Positions 18,568 to 26,440 of a DNA stretch of 64,000 nucleotides are shown piece after piece; position 1 is the stretch's first letter, and each line of letters starts with the position of its first letter. The stretch spans positions 1 through 64,000 of the forward strand of contig NZ_LAQL01000004.1 of assembly GCF_001026905.1 (NCBI RefSeq), read 5' to 3'. The stretch is from Kiloniella spongiae (GTDB lineage: Bacteria; Pseudomonadota; Alphaproteobacteria; Kiloniellales; Kiloniellaceae). The position numbers were made by a program, and so were the translations under genes. A model generated the notes under the pieces. That model made no database searches. It saw only the letters and a list, made by a program, of their open reading frames with translations, and had not been told where the DNA came from.

Positions 18568-19776
18568 ATGGATTGGGAAAAAGTTTTTGCCACGCGGTCT
18601 TCACGTATGAAGGCGTCCGAAATTCGGGAGTTACTCAAGCTTCTGGATCAGCCAGATATTATATCATTTGCTGGCGGTATTCCTGATCCCGCGCTTTTCC
18701 CAACCCAAGAATTTCAACAAGCTTTTGCCAATACCCTGACAGGCGACAAACAGACAACAGCACTACAGTATTCTGTTAGTGAGGGTTATGTTCCTCTACG
18801 TCAGTGGATTGCTAAACAAATGGAAGGCCTTGGCATTCCCTGTAGTGTTGACAATATTCTAATAACATCAGGGTCACAGCAAGCCCTGGATTATTTGGGC
18901 AAGCTCTTACTGTCGCCAAATGATACTGCACTTGTAACCTGGCCAACTTATATGGGTGCACTTGGGGCCTTTAATGCCTACGAGCCCAACTATGATCGCC
19001 TGATTGCAAATGGCAACCGTTCGGCCAAGGAATACCAAGAAACCGCTGCCGAAAAGAATAGCAGAGTAAAGTTCGCCTACATGTCCGTGGATTTTGCCAA
19101 CCCGACCGGGGAAACGCTTGATCGTCCCGGGCGTGAAAAATTGCTGGATCTGGCAGAAGAGCTCGATATTCCTGTGATCGAAGATGCTGCATATCAATCT
19201 CTTCGGTATGACGGAGAAGCAATTCCGCCAATCCTGGCCATTGACATAGAACGTAAAGGTCATATCGACGAAACCCGCACGCTATATTGCGGTAGTTTCT
19301 CAAAAACACTTGCACCGGGACTAAGAGTAGGGTGGGTCTGTGGGGCCCAGTCCGTTATCAGCAAACTCGTTTTAATGAAACAAGCCGCCGATCTGCATAG
19401 TTCAACCATCAACCAAATTGCGATCCACGAAGTCGCTTCCAAAGGCTTTGATAAGCAGGTTGCCAAAATCTTCACCGCCTATTCAACTCGACGTGACTCT
19501 ATGCTGGCTGCACTGAAAGAGCACATGCCAGAGAGCGTAAGCTGGACAAAACCAGAAGGCGGGATGTTTATTTGGCTAACACTGCCCAAACATCTGGATG
19601 GGGCCAAGCTCTTGGCAAAATCAATAGAAACACAGCGTGTCGCCTTTGTTCCCGGGCACGCATTTTATGCAGACGGATCTAATCGCAACACTATGCGGTT
19701 GAGCTTCTCTCAGGCAAACGAAGAAACCATCAATGAAGGTATTCGCAGATTGGGTCTTTTGCTGAAATCTGCATAA
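18568..19776 (+). CDS. PLP-dependent aminotransferase, class I/II (2-aminoadipate/aromatic type)
   Basis: 402 residues. Fold type I transferase of the LysN/KAT II-like group: 'ELLKLLDQPDIISFAGGIPDPALFP', 'LITSGSQQALDYLGKLL', 'MSVDFANPTGETLDRPGREKLLDLA', 'VIEDAAYQSLRYDGE', PLP lysine in 'YCGSFSKTLAPGLRVGWV', and 'PEGGMFIWLTLP'. Such enzymes transfer amino groups of 2-aminoadipate, branched-chain or aromatic amino acids to 2-oxoglutarate; exact substrate not determinable. A purine-rich ribosome site (CAGGAG) precedes the ATG. Confidence 0.92.
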   Translation: MDWEKVFATRSSRMKASEIRELLKLLDQPDIISFAGGIPDPALFPTQEFQQAFANTLTGDKQTTALQYSVSEGYVPLRQWIAKQMEGLGIPCSVDNILITSGSQQALDYLGKLLLSPNDTALVTWPTYMGALGAFNAYEPNYDRLIANGNRSAKEYQETAAEKNSRVKFAYMSVDFANPTGETLDRPGREKLLDLAEELDIPVIEDAAYQSLRYDGEAIPPILAIDIERKGHIDETRTLYCGSFSKTLAPGLRVGWVCGAQSVISKLVLMKQAADLHSSTINQIAIHEVASKGFDKQVAKIFTAYSTRRDSMLAALKEHMPESVSWTKPEGGMFIWLTLPKHLDGAKLLAKSIETQRVAFVPGHAFYADGSNRNTMRLSFSQANEETINEGIRRLGLLLKSA

Positions 19777-19883
19777 TCTAGCGACCATCATTTGGACAAA
19801 AGAATGGGGTGAGTGTCGAATTACTTACCCCGAATTAACAATTTCTGTTTTATCACAAAACCTTATGCAGATATTTTTGTTTA

Positions 19884-20210
19884 TTATTCAAATGTATAGG
19901 ATCCTAAGTCACAAAGATCCAAACCGAAATCTTCGATAACTTCTCCATCTTCAAAATCAGCTCTTATATCATATTCACAAGTTTCCATTCCATCAGCTAT
20001 CAGAACATCAATTTCATACCCGGAATCGAGGAAGCCACCAGCCATTAGATTACTCTCCCAATCCCCAGAACTTGCCGGGGATACATAAAAAGAAACAACA
20101 GGACTGCTTGATTCATTAATCAACAGAAATATCAGATCTTCAGCCCACGCAGTATTCACCCAAAACAGACTGATCGTAACTACCGTTAATCTAAAGAGTT
20201 TCTGGATCAA
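19884..20210 (-). CDS. small secreted acidic protein of unknown function
   Basis: The longest frame begins at 20273, but a TTG at 20210 with AGGAAAA 6 nt upstream yields a proper signal peptide (MIQKLFRLTVVTISLFWVNT-AWAED), so 108 residues is preferred. Mature domain: 'LLINESSSPVVSFYVSPASSGDWESNLM' ... 'CEYDIRADFEDGEVIEDFGLDLCDLGSYTF' with two conserved-looking Cys. Small secreted domains with this N-x-S...FYVSP..DWE pattern occur widely in alphaproteobacteria and cyanobacteria without known function. Confidence 0.65.
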   Translation of the reverse strand: MIQKLFRLTVVTISLFWVNTAWAEDLIFLLINESSSPVVSFYVSPASSGDWESNLMAGGFLDSGYEIDVLIADGMETCEYDIRADFEDGEVIEDFGLDLCDLGSYTFE

Positions 20211-20290
20211 AGTACTTTTCCTAAACAACCATTCACATAAAAAGAAATGTAACTCATTCCAGTTCACTGACAAACATCTTTTCTTTTGCT

Positions 20291-21043
20291 TTAATTTACC
20301 AAAGCATCACTATCAACAGTCACACCATATGACCTGACAATTTCATCATAACGACCTGATTTTTTTATCTTTTTCAACGCAACATTAAATTTGTCACATA
20401 CTTCCTGCTTTGCAAAAACGGATCGGAAATGACTGGGGGGAAATAGTTCATGGTAGGTAACCTCCGGGTTTTCAATTCCGTTCGTATTAGCTAGATTACG
20501 ACTAAACCATTGGAAGATATATTTATCTGCAATAATAACATCCGCGCGCCTGGTAAATAGCATTTTACTTTGCGTGTTTTGATCACCAATTTCTCTATAC
20601 AATCCATTATTCTTGGCTAACTCTTTGAAGTTTTGGCCTAAATAATTGCTAGCATTTTGGAATGCGATGACTCTTTTATCTTTCAAATCCCCAATACTAT
20701 TGATCTCTAAACCATTTGATTTCAATGTGATGGCATAATTTCTATAGGTGATATGAGAATTTGTATAACATCCCGGAAGATTTTCTAATCCCGTCGACAT
20801 GATGCCATCCATCCGACCCGCCCTAAATTCAGCAAGTTTTCGGGCGAGGGGGACGTATCGAGCTTTCATCCGATAGCCCGCAAGTTCAAGGGTTTCTTTG
20901 AGAATATCATATTCAATACCGCGGTTTTCACTCTGTATAATATAGGGCGGTATCGATGATCCAACAGCAATTTTGAGTTCTTTTGCAGACGCTTTTGAAA
21001 CACATAAAGCGCACATGATTATCCACAGGATCGTTTTCATCAT
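20291..21043 (-). CDS. amino-acid-type periplasmic solute-binding protein (SBP family 3)
   Basis: 250 residues with signal peptide (cleavage near 'SKASAKE'). 'LKIAVGSSIPPYII...GIEYDILKETLELAGY', 'FRAGRMDGIMSTG', 'DLKDKRVIAFQNASNYLG' and the closing 'FNVALKKIKKSGRYDEIVRSYG' are the two-lobe family-3 pattern. No permease or ATPase is adjacent, so it may be an orphan receptor or a sensor-type binding protein. A degraded gene of the same family lies across the prophage at 32957-33439. Confidence 0.85.
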   Translation of the reverse strand: MMKTILWIIMCALCVSKASAKELKIAVGSSIPPYIIQSENRGIEYDILKETLELAGYRMKARYVPLARKLAEFRAGRMDGIMSTGLENLPGCYTNSHITYRNYAITLKSNGLEINSIGDLKDKRVIAFQNASNYLGQNFKELAKNNGLYREIGDQNTQSKMLFTRRADVIIADKYIFQWFSRNLANTNGIENPEVTYHELFPPSHFRSVFAKQEVCDKFNVALKKIKKSGRYDEIVRSYGVTVDSDALVN

Positions 21044-21277
21044 CTAAATCCAATCAAACCATAAATCAGATTTTCTCCTCAAAACATATTAATCTACGTT
21101 TGGAGAGATTCAATTTTGTTCAATTGAATCAACTCTACAAGCACACAACTTAAAATATTATTTAAACCAAAAAATTCACGTAAAAAAATTTTGAATTTTT
21201 ACTCTTCAGAAAATTTATTATATACTTCTTGACGGCCAAATAGTGATAAGAACCAGATGTTAATAAACATTTTTTGT

Positions 21278-21682
21278 TCACTCGTCAGAGATATAATCAC
21301 CTTCAAACTTCTTAAGATTATCGTCAATCTGATACCAGTCAGGTTTAGATCCCGTATGAATGTGAACTGTTGGTCGTATTCCCGGATCATCATCGAGCGC
21401 AGAGGCAGCAACAACATATATGTCACCCGTGACCATATCGCCCAATGAAGTCCCGCAATCTTTGCAAAAACACCGTTCCAATTTCCATTTTGGCCCGGTA
21501 GGAACTTTTGCAATTTTTTCTTGTCCTTCAATTACTTTGAGATCATCAGCCTTACCAATCAATACAGCCGAAAAAACACCCGCAGCTTTACGACACCTTG
21601 AGCAATGACAATAACTCAAAGAAGAGGGTTCTCCTGAAATTTCAAACTTAACCGCGCCACATAGGCAACTTCCATTAATCAT
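21278..21682 (-). CDS. GFA family zinc protein (glutathione-dependent formaldehyde-activating enzyme-like)
   Basis: 134 residues from the ATG at 21682, preferred over 21739 because the domain starts there and GAAAGAG precedes it. Zinc cysteines: 'GSCLCGAVKFEISG', 'SYCHCSRCRKAAG', 'RCFCKDCGTSLG'. This is the CENP-V/GFA fold; most members have no proven enzyme activity, so formaldehyde detoxification is only the family label. It is the last host gene before the left dif/attL site. Confidence 0.88.
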   Translation of the reverse strand: MINGSCLCGAVKFEISGEPSSLSYCHCSRCRKAAGVFSAVLIGKADDLKVIEGQEKIAKVPTGPKWKLERCFCKDCGTSLGDMVTGDIYVVAASALDDDPGIRPTVHIHTGSKPDWYQIDDNLKKFEGDYISDE

Positions 21683-21824
21683 CTTATGCTCTTTCTTCAA
21701 AACACTCCACAAAAGGAACGTAGCATGAACACAATTCAATTGGGTAGTGATAATTTAAATTCGAAAGCAAGAAAACTACTCATAACTAAAGGACATAAAC
21801 AGAGTAACAGTTTTATAAATCACT

Positions 21825-21852
21825 AATTCGCATAATGTATATTATGGAAAAT
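21825..21852 (+). other. dif: dif-like Xer recombination site, left prophage boundary (attL)
   Basis: XerC arm AATTCGCATAA, core TGTATA, XerD arm TTATGGAAAAT. The CGCATAA, the TGTATA core and TTATG..AAAT match the classical E. coli dif as I remember it. The core plus whole XerD arm recur in direct orientation at 32930-32946, 11.1 kb away. The XerC arm here is the better match to consensus and is read as the chromosomal one. Confidence 0.85.
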
Positions 21853-21953
21853 TATTTAAGAAAGGTTTCCAGAAAGCTTGGAATATTATTTCTGATCGCT
21901 TTAACCGATTATTTCCACCTGTCATGGCAAAAGGATTCGCTCTCGCATCTTAA
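21852..21953 (+). other. detached 3' tail of the phage repressor gene (33 codons)
   Basis: Starting in the XerD arm, a frame of 33 codons (LFKKGFQKAWNIISDRF... to TAA at 21951-21953) has no start of its own. It is exactly in frame with the repressor at 32556 if the two dif-like sites are joined: ...NNVYYGK then LFKKGF... . The joined protein would be 163 residues instead of 131, and its stop would lie 20 nt before the HTH gene at 21974. Confidence 0.7.
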
Positions 21954-21973
21954 AGTTCAGGTAGAGCAACAAT

Positions 21974-22399
21974 ATGGATAACTATTTCAGACAGTCTTTC
22001 TTTTCTCTCGACCCGGTGTCATGCCTTTCACTTGCCGATCATATGGAAGCACACGCCAAGGTCTTGAGACGTCATGCAGAAACAATTGACGCAGATAGAA
22101 CGGCTGGACTTCGCAAACAAATGAGGATCAAACGAGCATCAAAACTTGCACATGCTCAATCAAAAACAGGCTCCACAGATCGTAGCTCTGTATTCAGTGC
22201 AGCAATGGCTTTCCGGCTTCCTATCGAAGTCGTGAAAGCCAATTTTGAGCGACTACAGAAGAAACAGGCCCAAAAAGACCTGATCGCCAGAAACAAGAAG
22301 ATTATCAGCCTTAGCAGACAAGGCCATTCTTCCAGAACCATCGGTCGTCATTTTGGGATTTCTCACACTACGGTATTAAAAATACTTAAAGGGGTTTAG
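21974..22399 (+). CDS. phage helix-turn-helix protein
   Basis: 141 residues. The C-terminal third is a clear resolvase/sigma-like HTH: 'RNKKIISLSRQGHSSRTIGRHFGISHTTVLKIL' (residues ~105-138). The middle is long, basic and probably helical ('LRKQMRIKRASKLAHAQSK'); the N-terminus 'SCLSLADHMEAHAKVLRRHAE' is also helical. Probably a DNA-binding regulator or nicking accessory of the prophage. Ribosome site AGGTAGAG upstream. It lies just inside the left boundary; in the circular phage it would follow the repressor gene directly, suggesting a joint regulatory operon. Its stop codon is inside a terminator shared with the converging gene. Confidence 0.65.
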   Translation: MDNYFRQSFFSLDPVSCLSLADHMEAHAKVLRRHAETIDADRTAGLRKQMRIKRASKLAHAQSKTGSTDRSSVFSAAMAFRLPIEVVKANFERLQKKQAQKDLIARNKKIISLSRQGHSSRTIGRHFGISHTTVLKILKGV

Positions 22400-22406
22400 C
22401 CCCTTT
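22388..22406. terminator. bidirectional terminator overlapping two stop codons
   Basis: AAAGGGG-TTTAG-CCCCTTT, a perfect 7-bp stem. The 5-base loop contains the TAG of the plus-strand HTH gene and the TAA of the minus-strand gene, so both convergent frames end inside the hairpin. Confidence 0.8.
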
Positions 22407-23202
22407 CCATTACAAACAAGAGCAAATCAATCCACTTTTGTCCTTCAATCACTTTCCATATCAAATCATAAGGTATTGATGTAATAGCTAATATAAATGT
22501 GAATATAACCATCATATTGTTCAAATTCATTGAATCATTATGCATTTTCTCTTTTTGTTTATCCTTATCAACAGTAGCAAGAGCTCTACCAGTTATCTTG
22601 TGTCTTATTGCGTCAACTCTTGCTAAATCTTCAGACTCACACAAAGATGAAATGTAGAGACTAAGTAGCTCTGATAATTTCCCATATTGGTTAGATCGAT
22701 AAATTTGCTCATTAAAGATGTAACATAATATTTCATTGTTGCTAAAAGGAGAATTATTTCCAGTTATAGCTCTTTCAACTAATATCTCTAGAATTTTTGA
22801 GCGTGTAGGAAGAATATATGTTCTTTTGTTAACAATGAAATTTAAAAGCTTATCTTTAAGAATATTCAACCTATAAATTTGTGATATTCCTGTTAGGACA
22901 TAATCTTGAAAATTTTCATATCTGGTTTGATAAACACCTTTGAAATGAAGAATTTGAAAGGTTAATAAATTAATAGCATTAAAAGGTATAGTTGCTTCAT
23001 ATTGAAATCTATCAACATTCCAATATTTTCCTTCTAGACCATATTCGGTAATCGTGTCTACGCACATTAAAGGAATATTGCCATCGTATAAATAAATAGC
23101 AAAACAGTTGATTGCTTTCGCACCGGGGCCTGATCTAGGAAAACTTACAGGACAATTTTCTTTAAGTAACCTTCTTAGTACCCATTTTTGAAATGAATTC
23201 AT
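22396..23202 (-). CDS. AT-rich phage-borne protein of unknown function with C-terminal membrane segment
   Basis: 268 residues, clearly more AT-rich than the virion genes beside it. N-terminal half 'NCFAIYLYDGNIPLMCVDTITEYGLEGKYWNVDRFQYEATIPFNAIN...' is globular; the middle is helical; the end has one or two hydrophobic stretches ('MMVIFTFILAITSIPYDLIWKVIEG', 'WIDLLLFVM'). It has its own intergenic region upstream and its own terminator, i.e. it is outside the virion operon. Position, composition and membrane anchor fit a cargo (lysogenic-conversion or superinfection-exclusion) gene. No family recognised. Confidence 0.6.
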   Translation of the reverse strand: MNSFQKWVLRRLLKENCPVSFPRSGPGAKAINCFAIYLYDGNIPLMCVDTITEYGLEGKYWNVDRFQYEATIPFNAINLLTFQILHFKGVYQTRYENFQDYVLTGISQIYRLNILKDKLLNFIVNKRTYILPTRSKILEILVERAITGNNSPFSNNEILCYIFNEQIYRSNQYGKLSELLSLYISSLCESEDLARVDAIRHKITGRALATVDKDKQKEKMHNDSMNLNNMMVIFTFILAITSIPYDLIWKVIEGQKWIDLLLFVMERG

Positions 23203-23286
23203 TAAATTAATCTCACAATGATAAACATCTAATATATGAGATATATACTACCTTTTTATTCGTAACTCTATTATGATTTCTTTAAT

Positions 23287-23571
23287 TTAACTAATCGCCA
23301 AAACAGCCATAGCACCCAAAATCCAAGGCAACCAATCCATAGGCTTTTCGACCAGATTACCCTCTGTAATATCGACCGTTAGAACGTCTTTAACTGTTCC
23401 ATCCAAATTAACAATACCGATACCCGGTACAGAGAAAACAGGCGGGTATTCGCTGTAAAAATCTGGATCATTTGGGAAGTTCACTCCGGGATAACGCGCA
23501 CGGAGAATGGCTATCTGTTCATCGTAATAGTTAGATCGCCCAAGCTCATCAAGATTACGCCACAAGCCCAT
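23287..23571 (-). CDS. phage protein with C-terminal membrane anchor, unknown
   Basis: 94 residues, last gene of the virion/lysis operon. Soluble N-terminal ~70 residues with many Asp/Pro/Tyr ('ARYPGVNFPNDPDFYSEYPPVF'), then 'WLPWILGAMAVLAIS' as a terminal membrane segment. It starts on the last base of the holin stop (TAATG), implying coupled translation. May be a lysis accessory or virion membrane protein; not resolvable. Confidence 0.6.
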   Translation of the reverse strand: MGLWRNLDELGRSNYYDEQIAILRARYPGVNFPNDPDFYSEYPPVFSVPGIGIVNLDGTVKDVLTVDITEGNLVEKPMDWLPWILGAMAVLAIS

Positions 23572-23978
23572 TATTTCGCCCTTCCCTTTAGCTTTTCAAC
23601 AGTCCGCAAGCCACCCAAACCAAGCAGCCCCATAAGAACGGCGCTCATTTGGTCCATATCAATACCCGGCGGGATAGAAACAGCTTCCCCGGTGTTCGTA
23701 ATCACCCAAGCCATGAGATCACGCAGGATATAGTTATAGGCCATTGCAGCGCCACAGACCCAGATAATAAAGGGCCGACCACCAGCCACAAAAATAGACC
23801 TGTGCGACGCCTCGACCTTGTTTATTTCAGCTTGTATCAAATCTGCTTTCTGGGCCAGCCGTTGCTTGGCAAGCTCTAATGTCATTGCTTCTTCTTCTGT
23901 GGTCCAGAGGTCATCGACAATATTGCCAACGGCCTTTACTGCACTGACGACCTCACCACCTAAGAGCTTATCAAGCAT
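23571..23978 (-). CDS. holin of the 3-TM (GTA-type) family
   Basis: 135 residues. 'LTLELAKQRLAQKADLIQAEINKVEASHRSIFVAGGRPFIIWVCGAAMAYNYIL' followed by 'MSAVLMGLLGLGGLRTVEKLKG' matches the pattern of the '3TM holin' family seen in gene transfer agents and alphaproteobacterial phages: amphipathic helix, then membrane spans, then RTVEK. It would open the inner membrane at lysis, together with the wall hydrolase encoded upstream. It overlaps the 40-residue gene upstream by 8 nt. Confidence 0.8.
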   Translation of the reverse strand: MLDKLLGGEVVSAVKAVGNIVDDLWTTEEEAMTLELAKQRLAQKADLIQAEINKVEASHRSIFVAGGRPFIIWVCGAAMAYNYILRDLMAWVITNTGEAVSIPPGIDMDQMSAVLMGLLGLGGLRTVEKLKGRAK

Positions 23979-24093
23979 TGATCAAATACTCTAAATGCGT
24001 GACCCGCTTGTCAAAGTTCCACGCAACAAAAAGCAGAACGTAGACACCGACATCACCACCAGCAGACAACAATTTTAACAGCCTGTCTTCCAT
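23971..24093 (-). CDS. 40-residue membrane peptide in lysis cassette
   Basis: MEDRLLKLLSAGGDVGVYVL then LFVAWNFDKRVTHLEYLINA: one hydrophobic stretch (residues ~15-26) with charged ends. It ends 8 nt inside the holin gene start and begins right after the preceding 53-residue gene stops. Similar short peptides flank holins in other phages; function not known. Supported by tight gene packing rather than homology. Confidence 0.55.
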   Translation of the reverse strand: MEDRLLKLLSAGGDVGVYVLLFVAWNFDKRVTHLEYLINA

Positions 24094-24094
24094 A

Positions 24095-24256
24095 TCAGCC
24101 CTTTTTCATTTGCTGATAGCCGAAGTATAAAGCGCCGGCACCGAGAGCGATTTTCAAGGCCCCGTTGCCAGCATTATTAACCCCGTCCCCGGCTTGCTTT
24201 ACCCCGATACCCCCAAGCAGGACACCGCCCCCAAGTGCCATAATTAGCCAATGCAT
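24095..24256 (-). CDS. 53-residue glycine-rich membrane peptide
   Basis: Begins MHWLIMALGGGVLLGGIGVK and ends LGAGALYFGYQQMKKG: two hydrophobic segments around a polar turn (QAGDGVNNAGN). It starts on the final base of the upstream gene's stop (TAATG). Tailless membrane phages such as PM2 carry several peptides of this type in the internal membrane; a virion membrane role is inferred. Confidence 0.6.
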   Translation of the reverse strand: MHWLIMALGGGVLLGGIGVKQAGDGVNNAGNGALKIALGAGALYFGYQQMKKG

Positions 24257-24360
24257 TATTTACGCTTTGCCTTTACGACACGACCACCCTTTGCATAGCG
24301 GTAGCCCTTTTTCAGACGCCCGTTTGACTTGGTTCCGGTCTTTGCTTTTTTACGTGCCAT
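24256..24360 (-). CDS. 34-residue highly basic peptide
   Basis: MARKKAKTGTKSNGRLKKGY followed by RYAKGGRVVKAKRK: about 40% Lys/Arg and no acidic residue. AGGAGGT stands 6 nt before the ATG, one of the best ribosome sites in the element. Likely a nucleic-acid-binding virion peptide that neutralises packaged DNA; inference from charge and location only. Confidence 0.65.
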   Translation of the reverse strand: MARKKAKTGTKSNGRLKKGYRYAKGGRVVKAKRK

Positions 24361-24369
24361 AGTTACCTC

Positions 24370-24822
24370 CTAAGCTACGTTGGTATAAAACAAATGCGAC
24401 CCAAGAGCCGCGCTTAATGTGGCGTTCTTGGTCCAATAGACCGAGATTGCCCGTGTATGGTAATGGGTTGCGCCGTTGGTGATATCTGCAAGAGATCCAG
24501 ACACGGCTTGATCAGCAATTCGTAGAGCCAGCGCAAAGGCTGGATCACTATCCGTTACTGCCAATAACTTGGCCCGGTTAGGATCGTTATGGTTCCACGC
24601 ACTGAATTGCCATTTCTGTGTTGCCACAGCCGCAGGAGTAGAAGGCCAACGACGGTCCCTCACCCGGTTCATAATGACATTTGCGACCGCTTGCATACCC
24701 TCTGCCCCCTCTGAACGGGCTTCGCCCCAGAGTGTCCGAGCAACCGTATCAACGTCAGAACTATTCATCTTTCTTCCCCAATAGATCAGGCCGATAGCAG
24801 CCAGTACGGCTAGCGTTTCCAT
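24370..24822 (-). CDS. phage cell wall hydrolase (SleB/Hydrolase_2 domain) with N-terminal anchor
   Basis: 150 residues. Residues ~3-16 are hydrophobic (LAVLAAIGLIYWG), a signal-anchor. The rest is the SleB-type domain: 'VARTLWGEARSEGAEGMQAVANVIMNRVRDRRWP' with the catalytic-region Glu, 'KWQFSAWNHNDPN', 'GATHYHT' and 'SHLFYTN'. Acts on peptidoglycan, either as a virion-borne entry enzyme or as the lysis enzyme with the holin three genes on. Begins in the stop of the preceding gene (TAATG). Confidence 0.85.
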   Translation of the reverse strand: METLAVLAAIGLIYWGRKMNSSDVDTVARTLWGEARSEGAEGMQAVANVIMNRVRDRRWPSTPAAVATQKWQFSAWNHNDPNRAKLLAVTDSDPAFALALRIADQAVSGSLADITNGATHYHTRAISVYWTKNATLSAALGSHLFYTNVA

Positions 24823-25487
24823 TACAAAATGTCGTAATTTATTGATGCATATAGTTGGTTAGTTAACTGTTTGGCCCATACACCTAACCCGGCTTCTAAA
24901 TACATATTATGATATTCAGCACTGTCACCAATAGCGACGACCCTACGAAACTTTGATGCATTTGCGTAAGCCGTTGCAGGCGACACAGTATCGAAAGCAA
25001 GCACCGACCAGTTCCCATAGGCAATCATGCTTAATTGCCGAATGATAATTCCGTTCACATTGACAGACGGATTTATGAGATTGTGAAAGAAGTTTCCACC
25101 AGCCGCCGTAAAACTCGCGGAATGCTCACCCAATGGCACAATACCCGGCTTATCCTTTTCAGCTACAACCGGAAAATTTATGACATTCGCCTGTAAAACC
25201 CCTGTAAGACTTAACCTGCTATCGCGGATATCACCGAAGCCTACAGCCAGAGTGATTTCAATTGGCGCGTTTGCCTCATTCTCTACCCGGATATAATCAA
25301 AGGTTTCGCCCTCATCAGCTTTGACCGAAAAGCCCTGATAGAACAGGCTTGGCGTATCATCTTCAAAGCCAAGCAAAAAGGCCGTAGGTGCCTCAATACA
25401 AGCAACCACATTGCCCCGGATTGTGACCTTTTCGGACTGGTTCGCACCAATCGTAACCTTATGGACTGCATACCGTCTTTTACTCAT
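24822..25487 (-). CDS. putative minor capsid (spike/penton-like) protein
   Basis: 221 residues, no membrane segment, dominated by beta-type sequence ('VTIGANQSEKVTIRGNVVACIEAPTAFLLGFED', 'NAPIEITLAVGFGDI', 'VNVNGIIIRQLSMIAYGNWSVLAFD'). It is the largest soluble protein of the virion operon after the coat protein, placed between the membrane peptides and the hydrolase. A vertex or spike role is the simplest guess; there is no motif that proves it. Confidence 0.6.
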   Translation of the reverse strand: MSKRRYAVHKVTIGANQSEKVTIRGNVVACIEAPTAFLLGFEDDTPSLFYQGFSVKADEGETFDYIRVENEANAPIEITLAVGFGDIRDSRLSLTGVLQANVINFPVVAEKDKPGIVPLGEHSASFTAAGGNFFHNLINPSVNVNGIIIRQLSMIAYGNWSVLAFDTVSPATAYANASKFRRVVAIGDSAEYHNMYLEAGLGVWAKQLTNQLYASINYDIL

Positions 25488-25855
25488 TATGACCTCTTAA
25501 AAATCAGCCATGCCACACCCAAAGGCAGCACATATTTAACAACCTTGTCAGCCAATGACGCTTCAGCATTGAATGACCGCTCTACAGCCCCCAGAGCCTT
25601 ATCAAATACCGCCTCCGTTCTGGCTGCTTCTTTGCCAAATGCATCTAATGAAGCTTCATAAGCCTTGTCGATAAGCTCAAAAGCCCCGCCATCAGTGATA
25701 TTCACATTGTGACCAGAGCCAGAGACAGCCAAGCCTCCAAAGGCATTGGTTGAATTGGCACCGTTTGCAATGGCTTCATCTGTGGCAGCAACCCGGCTAT
25801 CAGTGGTATTGATAACCGTCGATGATTTACTTTTTGAACTGGAAAACAGACCCAT
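25487..25855 (-). CDS. virion-type protein with C-terminal membrane segment
   Basis: 122 residues. Low-complexity Ser/Thr/Asn start (SSSKSKSSTVINTTDSRVAATDEAIANG), 'AVSGSGHNVNITDGGAFELIDKAYEASLDAFG', a helical middle and a terminal span 'VVKYVLPLGVAWLIFKRS'. The layout of a long soluble part and a short C-terminal anchor suits a membrane protein under the capsid. Coupled to the next gene by TAATG. Confidence 0.6.
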   Translation of the reverse strand: MGLFSSSKSKSSTVINTTDSRVAATDEAIANGANSTNAFGGLAVSGSGHNVNITDGGAFELIDKAYEASLDAFGKEAARTEAVFDKALGAVERSFNAEASLADKVVKYVLPLGVAWLIFKRS

Positions 25856-25858
25856 ATT

Positions 25859-26080
25859 CTAAGCCTTTCTCACCAGCATCAGAGCCAGACCACCAACGAT
25901 AACAAGCGGCAACGCCTTTTCGATTGTTCCGGCAATGCCCTTATCCTGCCCACCGACGATAAAGGGCGCAGAAATTGCGCTGTAACCGTCCGATGCAGCA
26001 GAAGACACAGCCGGAGCGGACCCGGTTAAAGACCCGCCGAACAGCGTAGAAAACAAACCGCCTACAGGTGCCGCACTCAT
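25859..26080 (-). CDS. 73-residue virion-type membrane protein
   Basis: Small Ala/Gly/Ser-rich protein with a C-terminal hydrophobic helix 'ALPLVIVGGLALMLVRKA'. It overlaps the upstream gene by ATGA and is followed 3 nt later by the next one. Same architecture as its neighbours (soluble N-terminus, one C-terminal span, basic tip). Confidence 0.6.
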   Translation of the reverse strand: MSAAPVGGLFSTLFGGSLTGSAPAVSSAASDGYSAISAPFIVGGQDKGIAGTIEKALPLVIVGGLALMLVRKA

Positions 26081-26382
26081 TTAGCATTACCCTTACTCAA
26101 AATCACAAAGCCAAGCAGACCGATACCGCCCATCATTGCCAGTGTTTTGGCGTCTATAGGTTTTGCGGTTGGAAGGTTGGTATTTGTGACTGGTGTAAAA
26201 TCAGGTGTCGGTGTTGATACCGTTCTGGGGTTCAATCGTTCACGTAAACGGCTTTGACGTTCTTTGGCATCAAGATAACGGTCAAAGACTGATCCCGCCG
26301 TATTTGCAGCTTGATCAAAAACACCGCCGACAGTTTCAACGCCCTTATTCAACAACCCAAAGAAATCATCAAAAATTGTCAT
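26077..26382 (-). CDS. 101-residue virion-type membrane protein
   Basis: Start set at the ATG at 26382 (AGGGGGAATA directly upstream) rather than 26424. 'MTIFDDFFGLLNKGVETVGGVFDQAANTAGSVFDRYLDAKERQSRLRERL' is an amphipathic helix, then a Pro/Thr-rich linker and a terminal span 'TLAMMGGIGLLGFVILSKGNAK'. It follows the coat-protein gene after 58 nt. Confidence 0.62.
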   Translation of the reverse strand: MTIFDDFFGLLNKGVETVGGVFDQAANTAGSVFDRYLDAKERQSRLRERLNPRTVSTPTPDFTPVTNTNLPTAKPIDAKTLAMMGGIGLLGFVILSKGNAK

Positions 26383-26440
26383 TATTCCCCCTTGTGCAGC
26401 AAGGCGCGAACGCCCTGCCCTCACAATTCAGATTGTTGGA

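Noticed and set aside
21199-21531. Minus-strand frame of 110 residues
   Set aside because: It overlaps the GFA gene, whose cysteine motifs are clear, in another frame.
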